From assembly GCA_937958995.1 (NCBI GenBank), contig CALGAP010000008.1, forward strand, positions 124,001 to 188,000: a stretch of 64,000 bases of DNA, written 5' to 3'. Under the pieces are notes generated by a model. That model had not been told where the DNA came from. It saw nothing but the letters and a program-made list of their open reading frames with translations, and did no database searches. This document shows, piece by piece, positions 16,724-23,956 of the stretch; the stretch's first letter is position 1, and every line of letters begins with the position of its first letter. A program made the translations under genes and the position numbers. This DNA comes from an uncultured Chitinophagaceae bacterium (GTDB taxonomy: Bacteria; Bacteroidota; Bacteroidia; Chitinophagales; Chitinophagaceae).

Positions 16724-19546
16724 ATGCCCAAAGACACATCTATCAAATCTGTTCTCATTATCGGATCCGGACCCATTATCATTGGACAAGCGTGCGAGTT
16801 TGACTACTCCGGGTCCCAGGCGGCGAGAAGCCTGCGCGAAGAAGGAATTAAGGTAATTCTCATCAACAGCAACCCCGCCACCATCATGACCGACCCCATG
16901 ATGGCTGATAAAGTTTACCTTTTACCACTAACAGTTGATAGTCTTGAGCAGATACTGCAGGAAAACCAGATTGATGCCGTGCTGCCTACCATGGGCGGAC
17001 AAACGGCGCTGAACCTGGCCAAGGAAGCGGCAGAACTGGGACTGTGGAAAGAGTACAATGTGCGGATGATTGGCGTGGACATCGAGGCCATCGAGACTGC
17101 CGAAGACCGTGAGAAGTTCAGGCAGCTGATGGTGAAGATCGACATGCCGGTAGCTCCCTCCAAGGTGGCCAACTCACTGCTCGAAGGAAAAGAATTTGCC
17201 CAGGAAATAGGCTTCCCCCTGGTGATCCGCCCCAGCTTTACGCTGGGAGGTACCGGCGGCGGCTTTGTGCACGATAAGTCGGAACTGGAATCGGCCCTCG
17301 ACCGCGGCCTCAAAGCCTCGCCCATTCACGAGGTGCTGGTGGAAAAAGCTGTACTGGGCTGGAAAGAATACGAACTGGAACTGCTGCGCGATAAGAACGA
17401 TAATGTCGCCATCATCTGTACCGTGGAGAACGTTGACCCTATGGGAGTTCATACGGGCGACTCCATTACCGTGGCCCCGGCCATGACGCTCAGCGATACT
17501 GCCTTCCAGGAAATGCGCGACAAAGCCATCAAAATGATGCGCAGCCTGGGCAACTTTGCCGGCGGCTGTAACGTGCAGTTTGCACTTAACCCCGACACCG
17601 AAGAGATCATTGCTGTGGAAATTAATCCACGCGTGAGTCGTTCCTCGGCACTGGCTTCCAAAGCCACCGGTTACCCCATCGCCAAGATTGCGGCCAAACT
17701 GGCCATCGGGTACAACCTGGATGAGCTCAAAAACCAGATCACCAAGACCACCTCGGCCTATTTTGAACCCGCGCTCGACTATGTGATCGTGAAAATGCCG
17801 CGCTGGAATTTCGATAAATTCAAAGGTTCAAACGACACACTCGGCCTGCAGATGAAAAGTGTGGGTGAAGTGATGGCGATTGGCAGAAGTTTTACCGAGG
17901 CCATCCAGAAAGCCTGCCAGAGCCTGGAGAATAATGCCGTGGGACTTGGCTACTATGGCAAGAGCCAGATGCACGCCGAAGAACTGATCGAATATATCAA
18001 GGTTCCCAAGTGGGATCGCATATTCCGCATAAAAGATGCGCTGATGCTGGGCGTGTCGGTAGGCACTATCGCCAAAGCCACCGGCATAGACAAGTGGTTT
18101 ATCAACGAGATCAAGAAGATCGTTGATATGGAAAATGAGATCGCGAAGTACAAGCTCAGCACACTACCCGAAGAAATTTTGAGAGAAGCAAAAGACCTGG
18201 GCTTCAGCGATGCGCAAATCTCCCTGATCATGCGCGATGCTGATGATGAGCAGGTTTACGAAAAACGCAAATCCATCGGTCTTACGCGCGTATTCAAGAT
18301 GGTGGATACCTGCAGCGCTGAGTTTGAAGCAAAGACCCCCTACTTCTACTCAACCTTCGAGCCCGGCAATCACAACGAGAGCAAGGTTTCAAACCGCAAG
18401 AAAGTAATTGTGTTAGGATCGGGGCCCAACCGCATCGGGCAGGGTATTGAATTCGACTACTGTTGTGTACATGGCTTGCTGGCGCTGAAAGAATGCGGCT
18501 ACGAAGCCATTATGGTGAACTGCAACCCCGAGACTGTTTCCACCGATTTTGATATTGCTGATAAACTTTACTTCGAGCCCGTGTTCTGGGAGCACCTCTG
18601 GGAAATTATCGAGCTCGAAAAACCCGATGGCGTAATTGTGCAATTGGGCGGTCAAACCGCGCTGAAACTCGCCGAACGCCTGCATAAGAAGGGAGTGAAA
18701 ATCATCGGCACTTCATTCGACAATATGGATATTGCCGAAGACCGCGGCCGATTCAGCGACATGCTGAAAGAATTGGAAATTCCTTATCCTAACTACGGTA
18801 CCGCTTACAATGTGGACGAAGCACTGGAAGTGGCAAGACAGGTTGGTTACCCCGTGCTGGTGCGCCCGAGCTATGTGCTTGGTGGACAGCGCATGCGTAT
18901 CGTGATTAACGATGAGGAACTGGAAAAAGCGGTGGTGAGCCTGCTGAAACATATCCCCGGCAATAAAATCCTGATCGACCACTTCCTCGATCGCTGCCAG
19001 GAAGCCGAAATCGACGCCATTTGCGATGGCGAAGATTTTCACGTAATGGGCGTGATGGAACACATCGAGCCCGCCGGTATTCACAGTGGAGATAGTAACG
19101 CCGTGCTGCCGCAGTTCAACCTGTCGCCGCTGATTGTGGAGACCATGGAAGAATACGCCCGCAAGATCGCATTCCGACTCAACATAAGAGGCCTTATCAA
19201 CATACAGTTCGCTATCAAAGATGGCAAGGTATATGTGATAGAAGCCAACCCACGTGCATCGCGCACTACGCCGTTCATAGCAAAGGCATACCAGATTCCT
19301 TACCTGAACATCGCCACTAAAATAATGCTGGGCGTAAACAAGCTGCGCGACTTTAAATTTGTAAAACGTCTGAAAGGATATGCCATCAAGGAGCCGGTAT
19401 TTAGTTTTGAAAAATTCCCGGGCGTAAGCAAAGAGCTGGGTCCGGAAATGAAGAGCACCGGCGAGGCGATCCGCTTTATCAAAGACCTGCGCGATCCGTA
19501 CTTCAGGCAGCTTTATAAAGACAGAAGCATGTACCTGAGCAAGTAA
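16724..19546 (+). CDS. carB: Carbamoyl-phosphate synthase large subunit, lacking the allosteric domain
   Basis: Catalyses carbamoyl phosphate formation from bicarbonate, ammonia (from the CarA glutaminase) and two ATP, feeding pyrimidine and arginine synthesis. Two homologous ATP-grasp halves are clear: each opens with a nucleotide loop (GSGPIIIGQACEFDYSG near residue 12; GSGPNRIGQGIEFDYC near 566), and each ends in a MK(S/S)(V/T)GE motif. At 940 residues it stops just after the second, about where the roughly 130-residue MGS-like allosteric domain starts in E. coli CarB. The ORF ends cleanly with no frameshift, so this is the shortened form seen in Bacteroidota. UMP/ornithine regulation through that domain should be absent. 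carA is not adjacent. Confidence 0.97.
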   Translation: MPKDTSIKSVLIIGSGPIIIGQACEFDYSGSQAARSLREEGIKVILINSNPATIMTDPMMADKVYLLPLTVDSLEQILQENQIDAVLPTMGGQTALNLAKEAAELGLWKEYNVRMIGVDIEAIETAEDREKFRQLMVKIDMPVAPSKVANSLLEGKEFAQEIGFPLVIRPSFTLGGTGGGFVHDKSELESALDRGLKASPIHEVLVEKAVLGWKEYELELLRDKNDNVAIICTVENVDPMGVHTGDSITVAPAMTLSDTAFQEMRDKAIKMMRSLGNFAGGCNVQFALNPDTEEIIAVEINPRVSRSSALASKATGYPIAKIAAKLAIGYNLDELKNQITKTTSAYFEPALDYVIVKMPRWNFDKFKGSNDTLGLQMKSVGEVMAIGRSFTEAIQKACQSLENNAVGLGYYGKSQMHAEELIEYIKVPKWDRIFRIKDALMLGVSVGTIAKATGIDKWFINEIKKIVDMENEIAKYKLSTLPEEILREAKDLGFSDAQISLIMRDADDEQVYEKRKSIGLTRVFKMVDTCSAEFEAKTPYFYSTFEPGNHNESKVSNRKKVIVLGSGPNRIGQGIEFDYCCVHGLLALKECGYEAIMVNCNPETVSTDFDIADKLYFEPVFWEHLWEIIELEKPDGVIVQLGGQTALKLAERLHKKGVKIIGTSFDNMDIAEDRGRFSDMLKELEIPYPNYGTAYNVDEALEVARQVGYPVLVRPSYVLGGQRMRIVINDEELEKAVVSLLKHIPGNKILIDHFLDRCQEAEIDAICDGEDFHVMGVMEHIEPAGIHSGDSNAVLPQFNLSPLIVETMEEYARKIAFRLNIRGLINIQFAIKDGKVYVIEANPRASRTTPFIAKAYQIPYLNIATKIMLGVNKLRDFKFVKRLKGYAIKEPVFSFEKFPGVSKELGPEMKSTGEAIRFIKDLRDPYFRQLYKDRSMYLSK

Positions 19547-19554
19547 TTGGTCCA

Positions 19555-20031
19555 ATGAACAAAGAAATTCAATACATCATTTCTTCATTGCAGCGCACGC
19601 TCGATGGAGAACCATGGTATGGCCGTCCTGTACTGACACTGCTGAAAGAAATTGATCCTGCCCTGGCTTTCAAAAAACCCGGCAATAATGCGCATTCGAT
19701 GGCCGATCTCTTATGGCATATGAATGCGTGGGCAGAATTTGTGTTGAAAAGACTGGAAGGTGATCAAAAAGCCGACGATCAATATATGGATCAGATCGAC
19801 TGGCGCCCGCTCGATCCCGCCGTGCATAGCTGGGAAGAAGGATTGCGCCGGTTTCAGCAACTGAACCAGCAGATCATTGCCATACTGCAGGGCAAGGATG
19901 ATGATTTTTTGAAAGAGATTGTAGATTTCCGGCAATACAATTTCCGCTTTTTGTTGAACGGCTATATTCAACACAACATCTATCACATCGGCCAGGTGGC
20001 GTATTGTAAAAAATTACTCGAAGGTTCCTGA
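19555..20031 (+). CDS. DinB-like four-helix-bundle protein
   Basis: A 158-residue cytosolic protein of the DinB/YfiT superfamily. The putative metal-binding histidines are visible: H47 in NNAHSMADLLWH (with H55 close by) and H140/H144 in YIQHNIYHIGQV. Most members bind a divalent metal and some are thiol-dependent transferases; the reaction here cannot be assigned. It starts 8 bases after the carB stop and is probably carried on the carB transcript, with no obvious functional link. Confidence 0.85.
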   Translation: MNKEIQYIISSLQRTLDGEPWYGRPVLTLLKEIDPALAFKKPGNNAHSMADLLWHMNAWAEFVLKRLEGDQKADDQYMDQIDWRPLDPAVHSWEEGLRRFQQLNQQIIAILQGKDDDFLKEIVDFRQYNFRFLLNGYIQHNIYHIGQVAYCKKLLEGS

Positions 20032-20065
20032 ATGTTTTCTATATTCATGTCCCACATTAAATTCT

Positions 20066-20899
20066 ATGCAGGAACAGGGGCCTGAAATATATTTTATTAT
20101 AGTTATTGGGGCTGTATTGGCGTTGTTGTTGGTTGGCTTTATTGTTTCAATCCTTTTCTTATACCAACGCAGGCAGCACAAGCAGGAGCAGGAGCTCACG
20201 CGCATGCGCGAAGAGTACGAGCGCGAAGTGCTGCGTTCGCAACTGGAAATCCAGGAAGAATCGTTCAAGACAATCGGGCAGGAATTGCACGATAACATCG
20301 GGCAGATGTTGTCGGTGGTGAAATTATCGCTGGCGGTGTTGCCTGTATCGAAAGATCATGAAGCGTATGAGCCCATTCAAAACTCGCGGCAGATTTTGAA
20401 TAAAGCCATGACCGACCTGGCCGATCTTACCAAGAGCCTGCATACCGATCGCATTGCGCAGATAGGGCTGGCAGATTCTATACAATTTGAACTGGAAAGC
20501 CTGAAACGCAGCGGGCTGGTGGAAATTGAATTTTCTATCACAGGTCCTGAGCAACACCTTGACGAGCAGAAATCGATATTTCTGTTTCGCATTTTCCAGG
20601 AGAACATGAATAATATTCTCAAACATGCAAAGGCCAAAAAGGTGAAGGTGTCTTTGCAATATTCAGACCACGAATTTATAATGCAGATTGCCGACGATGG
20701 CATTGGCTTTGATGTACAGGCTAAGAAAAATTCAGCTTCTTCAACAGCCGGTGTCGGATTAAAAAGTATATTCAACAGGGCGAAGCTGATTGGCGCGGAG
20801 TTGGATATGCAAAGTGAATTGGGCAAAGGAACAACGGTGACCATACGGTTACCTTTGCCGGAGGCAGATGCGAATGAACAAAATGATGGCAACAGGTAA
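20066..20899 (+). CDS. Single-TM HisKA_3 sensor histidine kinase
   Basis: A 277-residue kinase: one TM helix (about 10-33), a short coiled coil (about 38-68), HisKA_3 dimerisation helix with phospho-acceptor H75 in GQELHDNIGQ, and an HATPase domain (NNILKHAKA N box, DDGIGFD G box, GLKSIFNRA helix, GKGTTV). There is almost no extracytoplasmic domain, so the signal is probably sensed in the membrane or cytoplasm. Its 3' end overlaps the response regulator by 32 bases, implying strict co-expression. Confidence 0.93.
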   Translation: MQEQGPEIYFIIVIGAVLALLLVGFIVSILFLYQRRQHKQEQELTRMREEYEREVLRSQLEIQEESFKTIGQELHDNIGQMLSVVKLSLAVLPVSKDHEAYEPIQNSRQILNKAMTDLADLTKSLHTDRIAQIGLADSIQFELESLKRSGLVEIEFSITGPEQHLDEQKSIFLFRIFQENMNNILKHAKAKKVKVSLQYSDHEFIMQIADDGIGFDVQAKKNSASSTAGVGLKSIFNRAKLIGAELDMQSELGKGTTVTIRLPLPEADANEQNDGNR

Positions 20900-21542
20900 A
20901 AAAATATTAGTAGCCGTGGCCGACGATCACACGTTATTGCGTAGCGCTTTAGCGCGCCTGATCAGTTCTTTTGAAAATTACCAGGTAATATTCGAGGCCG
21001 ACAATGGAAAAGAAGTAAAGGATAAACTGAACAAGCATATTATTCCCGACATCATACTGCTTGACGTAAACATGCCCGAGTCTGACGGCTACGAGACTGC
21101 CCGCTGGATCTATAAGAATTTCCCGCAGGTGAAGGTGCTGGCACTCTCGATGTTCAGCGACGAAGGCACCATCATTCGCATGTTGCGTCTTGGCGCCAAA
21201 GGATACATCATGAAGAATGCAGATCCCGAAGAGTTGAAGCTGGCGCTCGATTCAGTATTGAAAAAAGATTTCTATCTCTCCGAATACATCTCCGGCAAAA
21301 TCATCAGCGGTCTTCACAAAGACATAGACATGCCCGAAGAACCGGTGCATCTGAATGAAAAGGAAAAAGAATTTCTTCGCTGGGTTTGCACCGAGTTAAC
21401 CTACAAAGACATCGCTGCGAAGATGTTTGTCAGTCCCCGCACCGTGGACGATTACCGCAATTCATTATTTGAAAAGCTGAAGGTAAAGACCAGGATCGGG
21501 CTGGTGTTGTATGCTATCAGGAACGGATTAGTGGAAGTGTAG
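20868..21542 (+). CDS. LuxR-type response regulator, cognate to the overlapping kinase
   Basis: A 224-residue regulator: receiver with acidic DD at 19-20, phospho-acceptor D66 in LLDVNMP and a conserved Lys in GYIMKN; then a LuxR-type helix-turn-helix (KEKEFLRWVCTELTYKDIAAKMF, recognition helix RTVDDYRNSLFEKL). The start could be any of four closely spaced ATGs (20868, 20874, 20883, 20886); all overlap or abut the kinase stop at 20899. The targets are unknown. Confidence 0.93.
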   Translation: MRMNKMMATGKKILVAVADDHTLLRSALARLISSFENYQVIFEADNGKEVKDKLNKHIIPDIILLDVNMPESDGYETARWIYKNFPQVKVLALSMFSDEGTIIRMLRLGAKGYIMKNADPEELKLALDSVLKKDFYLSEYISGKIISGLHKDIDMPEEPVHLNEKEKEFLRWVCTELTYKDIAAKMFVSPRTVDDYRNSLFEKLKVKTRIGLVLYAIRNGLVEV

Positions 21543-22079
21543 CAACCGGATATATCAACACACAGCAATTTCCTTTCTTGAATGACTGCTGCGAATCGGA
21601 GTAGGCGCCTCCTGCAATGGTGGCCTCACTCAAGTTGAACATTCCCCTCATGCTTTCAAGAAAAATGCCCCCGGGCGCCGGCAGGTTTTCACTTGATACC
21701 CTTTTTGCCCGGGGGCAACAGAACTCACGTTCAAAACATAAACCCACATCATTTGAATGCGAGTCAAAGCTATCGCCGGCTTATGGAAGAAACAGGTGAA
21801 AAAACACTTATTTATATGTTTTTTCCCCATGGATCTATACATAAAAACTGGTATAAAGGCCCGGGAAATAGCGGGGAGTCCTACCGTTAAAATATCGTGG
21901 TGGCGAAGCAATTCGGGTGCCGGATTGAGCAGTTCAGGCGTGGTTTGAAGCAGTCAAAACAGGGAGGCTGCGGGTGAGGAGAAGGGCTGGCTGGCCTGGA
22001 TTTGAGCCGTGTTTTACCCCCGGAAGTGAAGATTGAAGAGGGAACAGGGAAGGATGAAGGAGAAGGAAGGAGGTGGAGG
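21543..22079. other. Intergenic stretch with GC-rich inverted repeat, no supported gene
   Basis: 537 bases between the convergent LuxR regulator and the multi-pass membrane gene. It holds an 11-base perfect inverted repeat, TGCCCCCGGGC (21666-21676) and GCCCGGGGGCA (21707-21717), with a 30-base spacer. Several ORFs of 60-87 codons cross it in different frames, none with convincing composition, start or family likeness. The 22000-22080 part is purine-rich. I cannot assign a function. Confidence 0.5.
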
Positions 22080-22775
22080 TTATTTCAATATTCCTTGTTC
22101 GAACTTCCTGGATTCTTGTTCAATCTTCGCTGCCGTTGGGCGGCGGAAGTTGTATTGGCAGAGGAAGGCTATGGAGAAGAGCACGTATAACAATACGTTT
22201 AACACTGCGAGAATGTTCCGCAGGTTGTTTTTTAATACTAAGGGGGCATCATTCAGCAAATTGTTCAGCCCAAGGAATGGGAAACTGCAGCAGTAAAAAA
22301 ATAACAAGCCTGAGACAATCCAGAATGCTGGCTCTTTGGTAAGGTGAGTTGATTTTGGCTTTCTGAAGAGCTCGAGGAAATAGTAAATACAGAATAGTAC
22401 TATCAGCAGACAGCCGAGGCTATAACTCATCGAATTCCAAACATTCAAACCCTGGCCGTAAAAGATATTAACGAGCGTGCAAAGGGCGTACGCGATAATT
22501 GCATACAGACCGATTTTTTTAAACTTCTTGTCCGAAATAATTTCTCTTAAAATGTACAGAAAGAATGTAAAATTGAAAACTATATAAAAGTTGAACAGCG
22601 GAGTACTGGTGCCGGTACGATTGTACATCCAAAAACCAATATATTCTATTATAATAGTCATTAACAGGAAAACCGGAAGTAGTCTCAAGTACAGCGGTGC
22701 ATTCTTGCGAAAATAGACGGTTATTCCCGCGAGGATACTGAAGATTAAGAAATAAATATAGATGGGTGTTGCCAT
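22080..22775 (-). CDS. Multi-pass inner-membrane protein, unknown function
   Basis: A 231-residue integral membrane protein with about six or seven hydrophobic helices separated by short charged loops, and a basic C-terminal tail (RRPTAAKIEQESRKFEQ). No catalytic motif or transporter signature was recognised. It begins with ATG at 22775, directly downstream of the terminator ending the 161-residue gene, with a -7-like TACTTTTG on the minus strand at 22814-22807, so it is probably transcribed separately. It is convergent with the kinase/regulator pair. Small 7TM-like proteins of this kind are common near signalling genes in this phylum, but that is only an impression. Confidence 0.75.
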   Translation of the reverse strand: MATPIYIYFLIFSILAGITVYFRKNAPLYLRLLPVFLLMTIIIEYIGFWMYNRTGTSTPLFNFYIVFNFTFFLYILREIISDKKFKKIGLYAIIAYALCTLVNIFYGQGLNVWNSMSYSLGCLLIVLFCIYYFLELFRKPKSTHLTKEPAFWIVSGLLFFYCCSFPFLGLNNLLNDAPLVLKNNLRNILAVLNVLLYVLFSIAFLCQYNFRRPTAAKIEQESRKFEQGILK

Positions 22776-22815
22776 TGCAGTTAAAAATAAACAAAGTTTA
22801 TTACTGCAAAAGTAA

Positions 22816-22839
22816 AACCCCCGGAGTTAGCCGGGGGTT
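22816..22839 (-). terminator. Intrinsic terminator of the 161-residue gene
   Basis: Perfect nine-base stem AACCCCCGG/CCGGGGGTT with loop AGTTAG, followed on the minus strand by TTTTACTTTT. It lies 26 bases beyond the stop of the gene at 22866-23351. The T run overlaps a possible -7 box (22814-22807) for the next gene. Confidence 0.85.
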
Positions 22840-22865
22840 GAAAATACTGTTATAATCAGAGCTGG

Positions 22866-23351
22866 TTAGATTACAATCATTCCTTCATCGCCTTTATCAA
22901 CCAGTGTAGTGCCAATGTCACCCCAGGTGTCGCCGTCCAAGCCACCTTTGCCTGGGCAGTAATTGGGACATACAGAACCAAAGTTGTAAGCGAGAATTGT
23001 CGTCCTGTTGCCATCATTTACATAAACATCTTTGCTGTCGCTATATCCTTGCTTGCTCTTAGTAGCAACCATTACGATTGTCTGCCTGTTGTCCATGTCG
23101 GCATCGGGATGATATCCTTCGGGGTATTCGGCGAAATACATGCGAACACCGTTGGCGCCATGATCTTTTGCTTTGGCCAGGAACATTTCGAGTTCTTCAA
23201 TGCTGTACCATACGCTCAGTGAGTCATCTTTTCCAATACGACGAGAGTTCTCCAGCCACCTTTCCTGCTTGTACTGGCGGATAACTGTGTTTACATGTTG
23301 AGTGTCTACGAACCGTCCTACCTGTAAGGATTTTTTTTCAATTGTTAACAT
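22866..23351 (-). CDS. Cytosolic protein of unknown function
   Basis: A 161-residue soluble protein with no signal peptide or TM helix. A mostly helical N-terminal part (VNTVIRQYKQERW, then SIEELEMFLAKAKDHGANG) leads into a beta strand VRMYFAEYPEG, a second strand TIVMVATKS, and a C-terminal segment with a VCPNYCPG cysteine pair. I recognise the pattern as a recurring Bacteroidota hypothetical family but know no function for it. The ATG at 23351 is preferred to an upstream GTG that would add 21 unlikely residues. It has its own terminator at 22816-22839. Confidence 0.7.
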   Translation of the reverse strand: MLTIEKKSLQVGRFVDTQHVNTVIRQYKQERWLENSRRIGKDDSLSVWYSIEELEMFLAKAKDHGANGVRMYFAEYPEGYHPDADMDNRQTIVMVATKSKQGYSDSKDVYVNDGNRTTILAYNFGSVCPNYCPGKGGLDGDTWGDIGTTLVDKGDEGMIVI

Positions 23352-23621
23352 TGTTGGTGAGTTTTGAGATGAGTGATAGTGTTGTCGCTGTAAAATTAAA
23401 CAGGGTAGGTACACGGGTTCGCCTACAAGCGAGTGTTAGTCAATTGATTATAAATTACTATTATTTGTAAAATAAAGCACCTCAACCACTCACGTGAAAA
23501 AAGCGGGGAAAAAACCGTTGAAAGCCGCGAAATAATACCGTGAAAAAACGGGCCATGCTTACCCGTAAAAAGACGGTATACCCTACCCGTGTTTTAATCG
23601 GATAAAAAACCGTCTGGATAA

Positions 23622-23629
23622 TATGTTTG
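23622..23629 (+). promoter_or_regulatory. Possible -7 promoter element of a short transcript
   Basis: TATGTTTG matches TAnnTTTG exactly. The matching -33 TTTG is not obvious at the expected 19-21 base distance, so this is a partial promoter match. The predicted start near 23636 lies about 140 bases before the terminator at 23729-23778. Confidence 0.3.
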
Positions 23630-23635
23630 ATTTCT

Positions 23636-23778
23636 ACCACAGCAATTTTTTTTGTCGGATATTAGTCTTGGAGAGTTGCTATCATCCCGTTTTAAGAATC
23701 CAATATTCCTGTGAAAACCCGCCGACAGATTTCCTCAAGCCCTTTGTTTTCCACAAACACTTGAGGAAATTTTTTTTT
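23636..23778 (+). ncRNA. Candidate small RNA or comEC leader RNA
   Basis: A stretch with no credible ORF that ends in a strong intrinsic terminator (stem 23729-23739/23760-23770, then nine T). Upstream it can fold further: TGTCGG (23653-23658) pairs with CCGACA (23722-23727), and ATATT (23659-23663) with AATAT (23702-23706). A -7-like element precedes it. It may be an independent small RNA or an attenuated leader of comEC, which starts 179 bases beyond the T run. I could not match it to a known RNA family. Confidence 0.35.
23729..23778 (+). terminator. Strong intrinsic terminator without an upstream gene
   Basis: Perfect 11-base stem ATTTCCTCAAG/CTTGAGGAAAT with a 20-base loop that can itself pair TTTG with CAAA, followed by a run of nine T on the plus strand. 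The nearest upstream plus-strand gene ends over 2 kb away at 21542. Confidence 0.85.
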
Positions 23779-23956
23779 CTGTAACCATCCAAGCTCTTTC
23801 CCCATTATTACCTGCTTTATCTTATTTGCCATTAGCCTTGTCCTTTGTAAGATAGAGTAGGTAGTTTTATTTTTGCCCTGCTTTATTTGTACCACACAAC
23901 AGTCTGCCCGAAAAATTCCGGTTGATGCATAAGGGAGCGAAAAAATCCGTTCGCTT

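Larger units (their letters stand above)
23352..23956. other. Intergenic region between divergent genes, with possible small RNA
   Basis: 605 bases separating the 161-residue gene (minus) and comEC (plus). The first half is AT-rich with several short G/C hairpins (for example around 23500-23600). The second half contains the candidate transcript at 23636-23778 and, at 23927-23960, an inverted repeat enclosing the comEC start codon. No ORF here is convincing. Confidence 0.5.

Noticed and set aside
16724..19546. carB as a truncated or frameshifted gene
   Set aside because: The reading frame ends cleanly after a complete second ATP-grasp, DinB follows at once, and short CarB is normal in Bacteroidota.
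21693..21890. ORF with a GGNRTHV-like segment, considered as a sign of a tRNA gene or remnant nearby
   Set aside because: I looked for acceptor, anticodon and T-loop arms on both strands around 21700-21780 and could not build a cloverleaf; only the GC inverted repeat remains.
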